Assembly (NCBI RefSeq): GCF_019393635.1
Contig: NC_057866.1
Coordinates: forward strand, 10,798,223-10,862,222
Direction: 5' to 3'
Source of the DNA: Dromiciops gliroides
Taxonomy: Eukaryota; Chordata; Mammalia; Microbiotheria; Microbiotheriidae
DNA length: 64,000 nucleotides
This document shows positions 23,414-36,615 of this stretch, piece after piece (position 1 is the stretch's first letter; every line of letters starts with the position of its first letter). A program made the position numbers and the translations under genes. Below the pieces are notes generated by a model. It was not told where the DNA came from. It did no database searches and saw only the letters and a program-made list of their open reading frames with translations.

Positions 23414-24056
23414 AAGATGGAGGATGAGGCCAGAGAAGGAACCATGGGCTGTAGAAATGAGACTCTTCTTCATAGTGGGGCCTGAAGCCAGACAGAGGCC
23501 ACATGTTGAGGAGGGAGTGGGCCGTGAACATTAGGGAGATGCCACTTCTCCAAGGGCCAGCAGGATGGAGAGAACTTCCTTGGGATTTGGGAGCTGCAAG
23601 TGTGTTTATACACATGGGGGGAGAGGCCAAGAGAAAGAGGCCATGGAGAAAGAAGATGGAGGATCCGGGAGTGGATCCAGCAGTGTTGGAGGAGGGGGTG
23701 GCCACAGCAAGTCCTGGAGGGGCACATGCTCTATGGTCGGGTTACCCAAGGCCAGATACCTACTGGCCAACAGTGGTCTACCCAGGAGCTATGAGTGAGT
23801 GGAGCCCATGGGGGTAGAAAATGCCCTACATTGTCCAGTCGGTAACCTGCCCTGGACCCCCATGCCAAGAAGAAACTTCCCGACTTGGGCTGCAGGCCCA
23901 CTCCATCTGTTCTGTTTATGGCCTATGGGTGCGACGCTCTACATGGCTGACCTGCTACAGTGTAGCCTCCCCAAGGGCAAGCCCTAAGATGGCACCTGGT
24001 AGACACAGAAAATTCTTCCACGGCAGAAAGGACTGAGAGACAGCAAACGGAACTAT

Positions 24057-24062
24057 TTTATT
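24057..24062 (-). terminator. PRDX5: PRDX5 poly(A) signal
   Basis: AATAAA on the minus strand, about 100 bases past the PRDX5 stop. It implies a short 3'UTR, as in the orthologues. Confidence 0.8.
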
Positions 24063-24163
24063 GTAGAACCTTGAGAAGCTGGTGGACCAGATGCCAATTG
24101 TGAGGTCTTGGCTCCCTGTGGAGAGAGCCCAGAGTCCAGGGCTGGTCCTGTGAAGCCCTGGCT

Positions 24164-27100
24164 TCAGAGCTGAGACAGAAGGTTGGGGGCGAGGCTGCAG
24201 GTGAGGCCTGTGCCATCTGGCTCCACATTCAGAGCTTTCACAACACCGTCCTGCACCACCATGGAGAACCTGGATGGGCACAGGGAGTCAGGGGAGTGTC
24301 AGGACCCAGGGGGGACCCTGAGGGTCAGTGGGAGAGAGGATTCAGGGGACACAGGCTGGGGAGTGTCAGGGCCCAGGGGGGACTCCCAGCAGAGGGTTCC
24401 ATAGGCCTCACCTCTTCAGACGATGATTCCCAAACAGGGGTACAAGGGAGTCATCCAGTAACAGCCCAGTTGCCTAGAAGAGTGGAGGAGGAGATGACCA
24501 AATGGGTGGCAGGCCAAGGTCACCACAGAAGACCAGCCTCTCCCTACTTGGAAGGCCTGATAACGCCAGAGCTTGAGTCTAGCCCCGTCATTTCCCAGGC
24601 CCCCCCAGAGTAGATAGGACCGGCCCAAGGTCACAGAGCTAGGAAGTGGAGGATCTTCGACATGAACCCAGATCATCTGACTCCTCCCTGCCTAACCCTG
24701 CCTCTCCCAGCACTGAGCCAGGCCCTGGGGGTCCCCAATTCCTGGGTGGTTGCCCCCCTTTCCCCAGCCGGTCCCCAATACTGACAAAACATTTACCTTC
24801 CCGAAGGCCCCTGTGGGGTCAGCCAGCAGCTGAACCTGGAGGCAGAAGGACCAGGGGAGGGGAGATGTCAATCTTGTCATCAGCCCCTCCCCTCAATGAG
24901 CCCCCACCCAGCCCATGCCTGATCCCTCAGGGCCTCACCTTGCCTGAAGCTTTCTGTGAGTGGCCCCATTCACTGACCACAAAGACATCATTGACGCTGA
25001 GGCAGGCCACCACCTGGGCCCCCTTGGACTTCAGAGCATCAGCCTGCTCCACAAATCCAGGCAGGTGGGTCTGGGGAGGAAAGCACAGGGGTTAGCAGCC
25101 CCATGTCCTTCCCCACCCTCCCTTCTTCCAGGCTGCCCCTCCCTCACTTCCCCTAATATCTACAAGGACCCCAAAATGGTGCCATTCTTCACTCACAAGA
25201 GAGTGGAAAGGGGTTCCGAGGCCATCTTATCTAAGCCACACTTCACCAGGTACCCCTTCTTTGATCCCCAAAACAAGGGGTCACCCATGTTCCGGTCATA
25301 GGGGCCTCCATCCCTCCCTGGGGAGCCCAGCTGGCCACTGTTAGGCACCATTCCCTTACCTTGGAACAGCCTGGCGTGAAAGCTCCGGGGACTCCAAAGA
25401 GCACCCCCTTCTTGCCTTTGAACAGCTCTGCCAGGTTCACCTTCTTGCCCGGGTCTCCCTCAAATACCTCCACAGATGGAAGGGCATCGCCCACCTGGGG
25501 AAGGAGAAGGCTCAGAGCTCATCCCTAAAGAAAGGGCCCCTAGACACCAGAAAGATGCTGGACCCCATGGGAGCCAGGTCCAGGTCACAGTCCCCTGGGA
25601 CCAGTTTCCTGGTCCCTGCCCTGCCCCCAGGCACAGCACGATCACCCACAGCCCCTCCCTACTGAGGCAGGTTTGAAATTTCCGGGGTTAAGATCCCTCC
25701 CTTGGGCAAAAAGAGGGCGGTTGGTGACCTGGGAGTTTTTCTGTGGCCAAGCAGGTGTTGCATAACCCAGATTAATAGCTTCTATGGGGCAAGACCAAAA
25801 CCTGCATGCTGGGAAAGGAGTGGGATGGGATGGGGAGGGGCAGGAAGAACAGAGTCTGGAAAGAAGGCAGAGTCTCATCTAGAGTCTGGGATTTGTCCTG
25901 TGGTGTCCCAGGATAGTGTGGCTTGGAAGAAGACCCAGGAACCAGCATTTCTGGCTTCAGGAGAAAGAGGTGAAATGGGCTCCGAGATGGAGCCTCCACA
26001 CACACCCCAGTGAAATAGATCCCCCCCAGAGGAGAGAGGAAGAGGGGTACACCAGGATGAGTAACTTGGTCCAGAGGCATAGACTAGGGGTAAGGAAACC
26101 GTTAATTCCCTAAGTCCCTGAGAACAATGGCCCCCAGCATCAGACACTGGGTCGGAGGAGAGGGTCTTAATCCCCACCCCCCAAATCACTGGTTGGAGGG
26201 GGCTGAGACTAAATGAATATCTCAGGACATTAGCAGCAGCAGGAGGAAGAAGAGAGCACGGGTGGAGGGGGGATTCCATGAGGAGTCAGTCTATAAGGGG
26301 GTGCGCCTTAGGCCAGATGAGGCATCAATCCACAACTGGGGGAGGGGGAAGCCCCCTGTACAGGATATGCCCAGGTTACACTGGCCGGGGGTGGGGCGAG
26401 CAGTCAATCCACAGAAAACTACCCCTTTAGGGGAGGCTCGGCTCATTAAGCAAATCTTTGCCATTTGAAGGCCTGTGTTAAAACCCAGCTCTCCTACCTG
26501 GAAGACCTCCAGTCAATCACTGAAAGCTGCCCTGAGCCTCAGTTTCTTCAATTGTCAAAGGAGAAGCTTGGCTCAGGGCAGCACCCCGCTAAGGGCGAGG
26601 TATCCCAAAAGGGAGCCGATGCCTGCCCTGGGGAAGCTTGGATAACCCCCCAGTTCTAAATCTATGAGGAATGCTGTCTATATCCATCATCAACGTATAG
26701 AAACCCCCCCCCATCCATGGAGCAGGGAGAGTCAGTCCGTGTAGGGAATCCACAAAGAAGGTCCCTGGGTTACGGAGCGATCAGCCACAGTTGGGGGTGA
26801 GGTGCCGACTGTAATAGGGAGGGGGGCTTCAGTCTATAAAATAGATCGGTCCTCATGGGGGGACGGATGGAAGAGGATCAAACAGTAAAATAAGTCACTA
26901 ACATGGAGGGGTCACGGGGGTGTCAGACCATGAAGTGGGTCCCTGACGTGGAGGATGACTGGGGAAGAAGGGTTAGTGCGGCGTGGAACTAGGGGGGGGT
27001 GATGGGGGCGGGGCTGCCAAGGTCAAAGTCAAGGTCTGGAACCGAGGCTCACCTTGATTGGGGCCATGGCTGCAGAGCTGCTGCGCAGGGTCCGAACCGA

Positions 27101-27199
27101 CACGGCAGGAAAGCTCTGGACGACGGCGACAGCTCCCGACGCCCCTTTAAGTGCGGGCCCAGCGCCGCGCCCGAGAGCGAGCAGCCCCGCCAGCCCCAT
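24164..27199 (-). CDS. PRDX5: Peroxiredoxin-5, complete, 6 coding exons
   Basis: Atypical 2-Cys peroxiredoxin that reduces hydrogen peroxide, alkyl hydroperoxides and peroxynitrite in mitochondria, peroxisomes and cytosol. Coding exons (minus strand, in order): 27053-27199, 24939-25070 preceded by 25360-25494, then 24797-24835, 24412-24473 and 24164-24269; every junction has GT/AG and phases agree. The product is 206 aa (human 214). Residues 1-44 are a basic, acid-poor presequence starting MGLAGLLALG, typical of mitochondrial import. A second in-frame Met at 45 (MAPIK) gives the mature or cytosolic form. The peroxidatic Cys is in the PGCSK motif at residue 92, further Cys are at 117 (VVAC) and 196 (TGLTCSLAP, the resolving Cys), and the C-terminal SQL is a peroxisomal PTS1-type signal. 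No lesion was seen. The identification is very secure. Confidence 0.97.
26435..26580 (+). repeat. MIR-type SINE in PRDX5 intron 1
   Basis: Diverged tRNA-derived SINE with the CORE-type end 'gagcctcagtttcttcaatt'. The rest of the PRDX5 intron (25,500-27,050) shows nothing else I recognise. Confidence 0.5.
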
Positions 27200-27261
27200 C
27201 CCCACCCTGCTCCGAGTACGGCCCGCCCCCGGCCACAGCCCCGCCCCTGCAGGGGCTCCTC

Positions 27262-27490
27262 ATTTGCATGATGGGGCGGGGCCTAGCGACTGCGAGCCAC
27301 TCAGCGCCGGCCATGGAGGGGGAGAGGAGGGGCGGACGCCTCCACTAGAAAAACCAGTAAACTTGCACCGACCTGGCAGCCTGGGCATCGCGGGGAGGGC
27401 GGTCCCGAGCCTCGGGCCTCGCCCTTCTCATTGGCTAGGCGACGAAGGGGGCGGGGCCTAATCGCTGCGGGGCTCGCTGCTCATTGGCCC
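27262..27490 (-). promoter_or_regulatory. PRDX5: PRDX5 CpG-rich promoter with CCAAT, GC and octamer boxes
   Basis: CpG-rich DNA directly upstream of the PRDX5 start codon. It holds a perfect octamer ATTTGCAT (27262-27269), GC boxes of the form GGGCGGGGCC near 27272 and 27449, and two CCAAT boxes on the minus strand (ATTGG at 27430-27434 and 27483-27487). The architecture is that of a TATA-less housekeeping promoter; the exact start site is not visible. Confidence 0.6.
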
Positions 27491-28110
27491 GGCTGCGCCG
27501 TTCTCTTTCCCAAGACTGAGAGTCGCTGCGGCTCAGCGGGTGATTGACATGCGGCGTGGGAGGAGGGACTACCTGGCTGGGGGAGCCGGGCGCGTGAATG
27601 TGCCCCGAGCGCTCGCGTCTCTGCAAAAACACACCGCAGCCACGCTTCCCAACCTTCTCGTGCCTGCTCAGCCTCGCCATGGCACCCCCTCTCGGCCGAG
27701 AGGCGCAACCTGGGGACCGGCACTCACCCCCGGAGCTCGCTCTCCTCGCTCCCTCGGCTCACGGCACCCTCTTCACCCCATCCCACGTGATGTTGTGGTC
27801 CTTCTCCTGACCAAGTCAGCCCCGCCCCTCCCCACTTACTCCTGGCTGTCCACCCTCGTTTGTACGTGGTCTCCCCCACAGACTCTTAGTCCATAAATTT
27901 ATAAAATTCCTACTGTGTGCCGGGGGTACAGAGAAGGGCAAAGGAGGCCCCCGCCTCGGAGAAGCTACGGTATAAGCGGGGGAAGAGGGCCAACCCAATT
28001 GCCTCAAAAAAAAAAAAAAAGGGCTTTGAACGTCGCACTCAAGGCAGTGGCCTGTCTTCTCCGGCTCACTTTACAGAGGAAGAAACTGAGGCAGGCAGAG
28101 TGAAGTGACT

Positions 28111-28264
28111 AGGGGGAGGCTAGGTGGCGCAGTGGATAGAGTCCTGGATTCAGGAGGACCTGAGTTCAAATCCTACCTCAGACACTTAACACTTACTAGC
28201 TGTGTGACTCTGGGCAAGCCACTTAACCCCCAATTGCGTCACTAAAAAAAGAAAAAAATACACA
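28111..28264 (+). repeat. Marsupial SINE with head deletion, inserted in a MIR-type repeat
   Basis: About 12 bases are missing after the A box. Target duplication 'cagagtgaagtgact' at 28096-28110 and 28265-28279. The host sequence ('ggaagaaactgaggcaggca' ... 'tgcccaaggtcacccagg') is a reverse MIR-type SINE, and another lies at about 28,340-28,540. Confidence 0.9.
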
Positions 28265-28818
28265 CAGAGTGAAGTGACTTGCCCAAGGTCACCCAGGTAG
28301 CAAGTGTCTGAGATGATGCTGTGGAAACACTAGCTGTTTTATATGCATAAATTTATTGTTGGTGTTATTATTTGGCCTCCACAACAACCCCGGGAGCCGG
28401 GAGCCATTATTATTCCAATTTCACAGATGACGAAACTGAACTTGGGAGAGGCTGAAGCGTTAGAGCTTACGGTCAGAGTCAAAGGGAGGATTCGAACTCA
28501 ACACAAGCTTCTGTTAGGTTCCCTGCTCCCCACTAAGCCACCTAGGGGAAAACAAGGGTGCACCAACGAGGTGGCGCAGAAACGCCCTTGCATGATCTCG
28601 GGCGCATGCGTTCTCCGTCCGGACCCGCGCTTGGCACCGCCCTCTTGCAGCACCCGGAAGCCTAGCCCCGGGCTCCCGCGCGGATGCAGATGCGCATGCG
28701 CACCTGACTCTAACAGTATTTGCATCTAGGGGCGGGAAACAAGAAGTTTCCGGAACTAAAAGCCGAGGGACCGTAGCAGCTTCCGCAACATCCTGTTTGG
28801 GGAGGGGTGCCCCGCCTC

Positions 28819-28925
28819 TTCCGGAAGTGACCGGAGGGAGGAGAGAGGTTCAAGCGCAGGGGGGCGGGCAAGCGAGAGGTAACGGAAGTGACGTAAAGGG
28901 CGCCAATCCGGTTCCGGTTCCGGTG
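28819..28925 (+). promoter_or_regulatory. TRMT112: TRMT112 promoter with ETS cluster
   Basis: Dense ETS (GABPA/ELK-type) sites just upstream of the TRMT112 ATG: TTCCGGAAGT at 28819-28828, ACGGAAGTGACGTAA at 28882-28896 (ETS fused to a CRE-like TGACGTAA), CCAAT at 28903-28907 and two GGTTCCGG copies at 28910-28922. A further CCGGAA lies near 28749. This is a typical TATA-less housekeeping promoter. Factor names are inferred from motif only. Confidence 0.6.
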
Positions 28926-28952
28926 TGGGTGCGGGTGCGCGCGCAGACCGGG

Positions 28953-30437
28953 ATGAAGCTGCTGACCCACAACTTGCTGAGCTCCCACGTGCGTGGGGTG
29001 GGGCCCCGGGGCTTCCCGCTGCGTATCCAGGTACGCGAGGCTGAGTGGGGTGGGGGGAAGGGGCCCTGCCCGGCCGGCGGCCCACCTGACAACTCCAGTG
29101 TCTCCCCCACTCCCAGGCCACCGAGATCCGCGTGAGCCCCGTGGACTTCAACCCAGACTTCGTGACGCGCATGATCCCCAAGATGGAGTGGACGGCGCTG
29201 GTGGAAGCGGCCGAGAGCGTGAGCGTCCACGCTTGCCCCCTTTCCCCGCGCCCCTTCTACCCCACCCCCCGTGCCGTGGGTAGGACTCGGCCCGTGGAGT
29301 CGGGAACACCTGGGTTCAGACGCTCCTCCGGCCCTCGCGAGCTGTGGGGCCGTGGGCGAGTCACTGAACCGCCCCAGCCTCGGGATCCTCATCTGTAAAA
29401 CGGGGTGCGTGGCTGTCAGACCCACGCGAGACGTTCTTGAGCAAAGCGTGTTGTCGGTGCATAAGCACTTATCGGAAAGACCAGGTGGCTCAGTGGGCAG
29501 AGTCGGGCAGCCCCGAGTTCAAGTGAGGCCCCACCCCGCCCACACCCCTTAAGATGCTGGATCGAACTAGAGAGCGTTTGTAGAGGCTTTAGCCAGGATT
29601 ACCTGCTCTGGCCACCAAGTGCATGCTGGGTAGAGAAAGGCCAGAGGGCAGTGGAGGGGGCACCGAGCCTCGCAAAGGTCCTGGCTGCTCAGTGCACCCT
29701 GGAGACGCCCCCACCCCTGAGAAATAGGGGGAGGAGAGGGCACTTGGGGACCTTTCATGCTTTGGTCCTGGGCAGGGCCCCAAGAGCCTGGCAAACAGCA
29801 CGCATCTAATAAATGCTTGACAGCATCCAAAGAACAGGAAGTGCCACCTTTAAAGGGTTTTGGGGGGTGGCAGTGGTGCTCAGACCTTCCTTTAGGAACG
29901 GCAGAGGGGAAATTGGTAGTTATGGGGTAACCAAAGCCAAAATTGCTATGGAGGCTGTGGGACTTGGCACTAGGTTGATTTAATGCATCACAGAGGCAAA
30001 AAGGTTAACAATGTAAGCCTCAGCAGCTACAGATGTGACCTTGGGAAGATGAGCACACCTAGTGAACATCCAGGTGGAGAAATAGGGGTCACCAGCAGCC
30101 CAGACACCCCCAGTGTAAGCCTTGCCACTTTTGCTCCTTCTTGCAGCTGGGACACCTGTCTGAGCTGCCCCGGGAGCTGGCGGATGGCTATGAGAAGGAT
30201 GAAGAGTTTCTGAGGAAGGTGCACCACGTCTTGTTAGAGGTGAGGGTTCTGGGCAGGTCCTTGCAGCCACTGGCTGGCATCTGCCTAGCATAGTTCCCGC
30301 TGATTCTCCATGTTATGGTCATCCTGCAGGTGGAGGTGGTCGAGGGCACCCTGCAGTGCCCAGAATCAGGACGCCTGTTCCCCATCAGCCGAGGGATCCC
30401 CAACATGCTGCTGAGTGACGAAGAGTCCACATCCTAG
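28953..30437 (+). CDS. TRMT112: Multifunctional methyltransferase subunit TRM112-like, complete, 4 exons
   Basis: Small obligate partner that stabilises and activates SAM-dependent methyltransferases acting on tRNA, rRNA and the release factor eRF1 (TRMT11, ALKBH8, METTL5, BUD23, N6AMT1 families). Exons: 28953-29030, 29117-29218, 30147-30239 and 30330-30437; all are in phase 0 with GT/AG borders. The product is 126 aa (human 125). It starts [16 protein letters not shown] and carries the family block [20 protein letters not shown] near the C terminus, ending in an acidic tail. The central exon ([20 protein letters not shown]) is the most changed part against human. The gene is convergent with ESRRA. 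The identification is very secure. Confidence 0.97.
29285..29480 (+). repeat. MIR-type SINE in TRMT112 intron 2
   Basis: Old tRNA-derived SINE: 'acctgggttcaga' box region, then 'gggcgagtcactgaa' and 'ctcatctgtaaaac'. Around 29,800 a short 'ctaataaatgcttgacag' tail of the L2/MIR type is also present. The rest of this 928-base intron has no recognisable feature. Confidence 0.55.
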
Positions 30438-30525
30438 GCCTTGGAGCTTCCCACCCCCACGCCCAGTACCCAGACCACACAGAGCCCTGGGGGGGTGGTA
30501 TGATTGCTGTTATATTTTTTTCCTC

Positions 30526-30531
30526 ATTAAA
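30526..30531 (+). terminator. TRMT112: TRMT112 poly(A) signal
   Basis: ATTAAA about 90 bases after the stop codon. It is the only good signal before the ESRRA 3'UTR on the opposite strand. Confidence 0.7.
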
Positions 30532-30825
30532 GGTTCAAAACTGAACGCGTGTTTTTTTTTTTCTTTGCAGCAAATATACATTAAAATAGAGTCTCTGTAC
30601 AGCTCTGTTCCCCTGCTCAGTCTTGGGAGGAGGTGGCCCAGGCCCTACCCCAGTGGCCCCTGCTCCTCCCTCAGTCCAAACCCTAAAAATAAATATAGTG
30701 TTATTGCTATGCAGGGGATAGAGTAGATGCTGTGGGCCCCCCTCCTCCCCTCCCCAGGGGTCTGGGATGATCCCTTGGCCCAGCTCCAGGGGTGAGGTGG
30801 GGAGGGAAAGAGGAGTCAGCTCTGA

Positions 30826-30831
30826 TTTATT
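30826..30831 (-). terminator. ESRRA: Likely ESRRA poly(A) signal
   Basis: AATAAA on the minus strand about 570 bases past the ESRRA stop. This puts the ESRRA 3' end within about 300 bases of the TRMT112 3' end, in tail-to-tail order. Confidence 0.55.
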
Positions 30832-31399
30832 GCTTTAAAGGGGGGAGAAGGATTGAAGTTTGGGGACAGTAATAATGCCCAATATAAATGGCAAGGAGGG
30901 AAGGGTTCAGGGGTCCTTGTTCTCCAGCCCCAGCTCTGCTAGAGGGGGGAGCCAGGCCCCTGGGGATGGGCCAAGCAGCAGCAAAAAGCATTAACCGAAG
31001 GGGGAAGCTGGGGCCCCTCGACCCTTCCCTCCCTGAGATCTCTTCCCTCTCCCCTGATACCCCGTTTCCCCAGCAGCGCCCCCTTTATGGCTTCCACAAG
31101 GCCCCCCCAGCCCTGGGGGTAATTATGGCTTGTGAGGGGCAGTGCCTCCCCTAGTGGTGGAAGCAGCACTGCCTAGCCTCACTCCTCTAGGTGCCTAGGG
31201 AAGGGAAGAGGGTGGGCATGGGCCTGGTTCCCATGGGCTGTTGGCATTGCCCTGGCACTGCCAGCAGGCTGTGGGCACTGCCCATGCCCTCCCCTGGGCT
31301 TCTTCTGGGGCTCAACCCCCTCCCTCCCACCCCAGCCGGTCCTGCCAGCACTGCCACCCACCCCACCCACCCCCACATGTCCACACGGCCCTCCCCACA

Positions 31400-34118
<2,719 letters not shown>

Positions 34119-35067
34119 GGTGCTGCCGATCACCTGGTGGGAGAGGGAGAAAAAGGCAGAAATGGGTGGGGGGTCCTGGAAGAATTCAGGGAGGCTTGGC
34201 TCGGAGATGGAGAGGCACCTGGGGAAGATAAATGGAGGGGGGTCACGGAGGAAGTGTGGGTGCCCTTTGTCACTCAGATAGAGGCCCTGCAGGGGCACCT
34301 GATGAGCCAGGGTGGACTTATCTCACCAGACCACAGAATCATAAACTGTGCTGCAAGGACTCTCACAAATCACGGGAGCTGCAAAGACCTTTAAAGACTT
34401 CCATCCCAAACCTTGACTTTGTAGCTGGGGAAGGGAAATGAGGGGCCAGAGACTGGACTAGCAGCCAGGTCTCCTCCCCTCCAGCCCAGGGTTCAAGCCT
34501 CCAGGATGCCTCCCCGCTGGCCTGGGGTGGCAAGAGGCTCCAGGAGGAGGATGGGGAACCATCCATCCTGGTTGCCCAACAGCTGGGCACAGAGCCAGCA
34601 CCTGGGGAGGGGGAGGAGGAAGAAAGGGGGCAGGGAGCAGAGTCCAGAGGAATTTTATTCCCAGAAAGAGATAGGCCCTATGCTGGGACCGGGGAAACGG
34701 CCGGAGAGGGAGGGAGCAAGAGAAAAGTCTCAAGAAAGTCACGAACTTGCCCCCGATTCTTGGGTCCCCAGAAAGTAAGGGAGGGGCATCCATGGCCCCC
34801 AAGTGTGAGTAACCTTGAGCCCCAGGTTAAAGTTATAAGCCAGCGACCTTCAGCACCCAACGGGCTGCCCCGGCCCGGAGTGACCCCACCCCCCACCCCC
34901 GGATTCGGGGGTTCTCCCTGGATATTGCCCACACCTGGCCTCCGGGGACGCAGGGCGGTCGAGGCGAAGCCCTCGCACTTCCTCCACCCGGCTGGGGGAG
35001 GGGGGCTCCCCGCCCCCACCCAGGGGCATGAACTTCCCTCCTTTCCCCCGGGTGCCTGCGCACTCAC

Positions 35068-35700
35068 CTGCCCGCCAGCTCACCTGGCGTGTAAGCCGGC
35101 GGGGGGGGGGGGGGGGAAGGGGATGAAGGAGGGGGAGGGGCGGGGCCCAGCTCTTGCTCCCATAACACCCCCCACCCTTCTCTGCCTCTGCCACCCCCCC
35201 TTCCCCCAGCAGCTGGGGGGGGGGGGCGGAGGTTTACAAACTTGCTGCCGCCCCCTCCCGCCCGCCGGCCGTGACCCCTGACCCAGAAAGCCCGCGCGGC
35301 CCGAGGGAGGGGAGGGGCCCGGCCCACGCGGGCCCGCGGCCCCCACGTGTCTCCCGGGGCCGCGCGGCCTCGGCCCAGGCGCCCCGCGGCGGCGAGAGCC
35401 CCAGCGGCCGGAGCCCCGACAGCCGCCCATGGCCCGGGCCCGGCCCTGCCCGCCCGGCCCCCGCCCGGCCCCGGACCTGGGGCTCCGCAGCAGTAGCAGC
35501 AGCAGCAGCGGCGGCGGCGGCGGCGGCAGCAACAGCAGCAGCAGCAGCAGCGGCGGCCGGCCCGGCATGGGGGCCCCGAGGCGCCGGGGCTGCGCGGTGC
35601 TGGACGGAAGCCGCCCGGCCCGGGCCCCGCCTCCTCCGCCGCCGCCTCCGCCGCGTCCCGGCCCAGCCCGGCCCGGCCCGTCGCTCACTCGGCGCCGCCG
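35068..35700 (-). promoter_or_regulatory. ESRRA: ESRRA noncoding first exon and core promoter (candidate)
   Basis: CpG-dense DNA upstream of the coding exons. Two good minus-strand donors exist, CAG|GTGAGT ending at 35068 and CAG|GTGAGC ending at 35084; either could join the acceptor at 34133, which leaves a 15-base leader before the ATG. The region also holds G runs of 16 (35101-35116) and about 13 bases (from 35215). Exon extent and start site are inferred, not seen. Confidence 0.4.
35488..35660. repeat. Mixed CAG/CGG and CCG triplet repeats in the ESRRA 5' region
   Basis: 35488-35553 is an almost pure triplet tract of AGC and GGC units (CTG/CCG on the ESRRA sense strand), and 35634-35656 is a second CCG/CCT tract. 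Open frames through it encode only poly-Ala, poly-Ser or poly-Leu and show no protein similarity, so this is read as 5' noncoding repeat DNA. Confidence 0.8.
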
Positions 35701-35763
35701 GCGGCTTGTAGGACACAAAAGGACATCGCGGCCGCTTCCTACTCGGCTTCCTCCAGCTGACAG

Positions 35764-35881
35764 CGGGGGCGGGGCCAGCCCGGCGCGTATGCAAAGCAGG
35801 GGGCCGGGGGCGGGGCCGGCCCGGCGCGTATGCAAAGCAGGGGGCCGGGGGCGGGGCCGGCCCGGCGCGTATGCAAAGCAG
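35764..35881. repeat. 41-bp tandem repeat with octamer-like and GC-box motifs upstream of ESRRA
   Basis: Three repeats of a 41-base period, seen as CGGCGCGTATGCAAAGCAGG starting at 35781, 35822 and 35863, each alternating with GGGGGCGGGGCC. The first is preceded by a partial unit and the third trails off. A degenerate fourth trace (TTATGCCAAGC) lies near 35920. Each unit offers a 7-of-8 octamer core and an Sp1-type box. Confidence 0.9.
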
Positions 35882-36302
35882 GACTCGCTGCACGCGGCGG
35901 GGAGCCGGCGGGGCGGTGCTTATGCCAAGCCGAGGAGGGAGGGAGGCAGGGAGGGGGCGGAGCGGCCCTGGAGGGTTTGCCAAACAACACCGGGGGCGGA
36001 ACCCAGGGGCGGGGGGCGGAGCAGACATGGACGTGTCCTCCTGGAGATAAGACGAGGGGAAATCTGCTCCGGGAGTGAGCGCGCGTGCTCACCGGACTGC
36101 AGAAAGCCCCTCGCTCCCTAACAACTCCGCCTCATGCGCGGCTGCGGCGAAACGGAGGTGTTTGCGTAACGAGTCGTAAGCAGAGTGCGGGACGTGGGAA
36201 CCGGGCCGAAGAGGCGGGGACGCGGGGGCGGGGCCTTGGCAGCACGTCCTTTGGGCGGAGCTAGAGGGGAGCGCGAGCTGCGGGCTCCACAGCCTCCCGC
36301 GT

Positions 36303-36496
36303 ATGCAAATAAGGCTGCGGCCTCGCGGCGCGGACGAGCCTCCCAGGGGCGGGACCGGAGCCTTATATGGCACGGAGGCAGGCGAGAGCGAAAGTCACTC
36401 AAGGTCGCAAGGCGGCAGGGCCGCACACCGGAGGGGGCGGAGCCCGCAGGGGGGCGCACAGGCGCCCAAGGTCACTGCGGTGACCGTTGAAGGTCG
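36303..36496. promoter_or_regulatory. ESRRA: Upstream cluster: octamer, CArG box and ERR-type half-sites
   Basis: Between the CATSPERZ 3' end and the ESRRA promoter lie a perfect octamer ATGCAAAT (36303-36310), a consensus CArG/SRF box CCTTATATGG (36361-36370), and extended nuclear-receptor half-sites TCAAGGTCG (36399-36407), CCAAGGTCA (36466-36474) and TGAAGGTCG (36488-36496) with an opposed GGTGACC (36479-36485). ERR alpha is known to autoregulate its own promoter through such sites in placental mammals; function here is inferred. Confidence 0.55.
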
Positions 36497-36609
36497 CGGG
36501 GCGGGGCGTAGTCATGTGGCACCGGGAACGACCCCCCCCCTTTTCTCTCCCCTCCCGCGTCCCACGCAGGCGCAGACACCCAGGCGGGCAGAGCAAGGGG
36601 CGGAGCGCC

Positions 36610-36615
36610 TTTATT
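36610..36615 (-). terminator. CATSPERZ: CATSPERZ poly(A) signal
   Basis: AATAAA on the minus strand about 80 bases after the stop, within a TTTATTTA string. It puts the CATSPERZ 3' end less than 1 kb upstream of the ESRRA promoter. Confidence 0.75.

Noticed and set aside
35080-36121. Open frames of 230-264 codons on both strands over the ESRRA promoter
   Set aside because: They are Ala/Gly/Arg/Pro-rich products of CpG and triplet-repeat composition, overlap each other on both strands and run through the 41-bp tandem array. No domain is visible.
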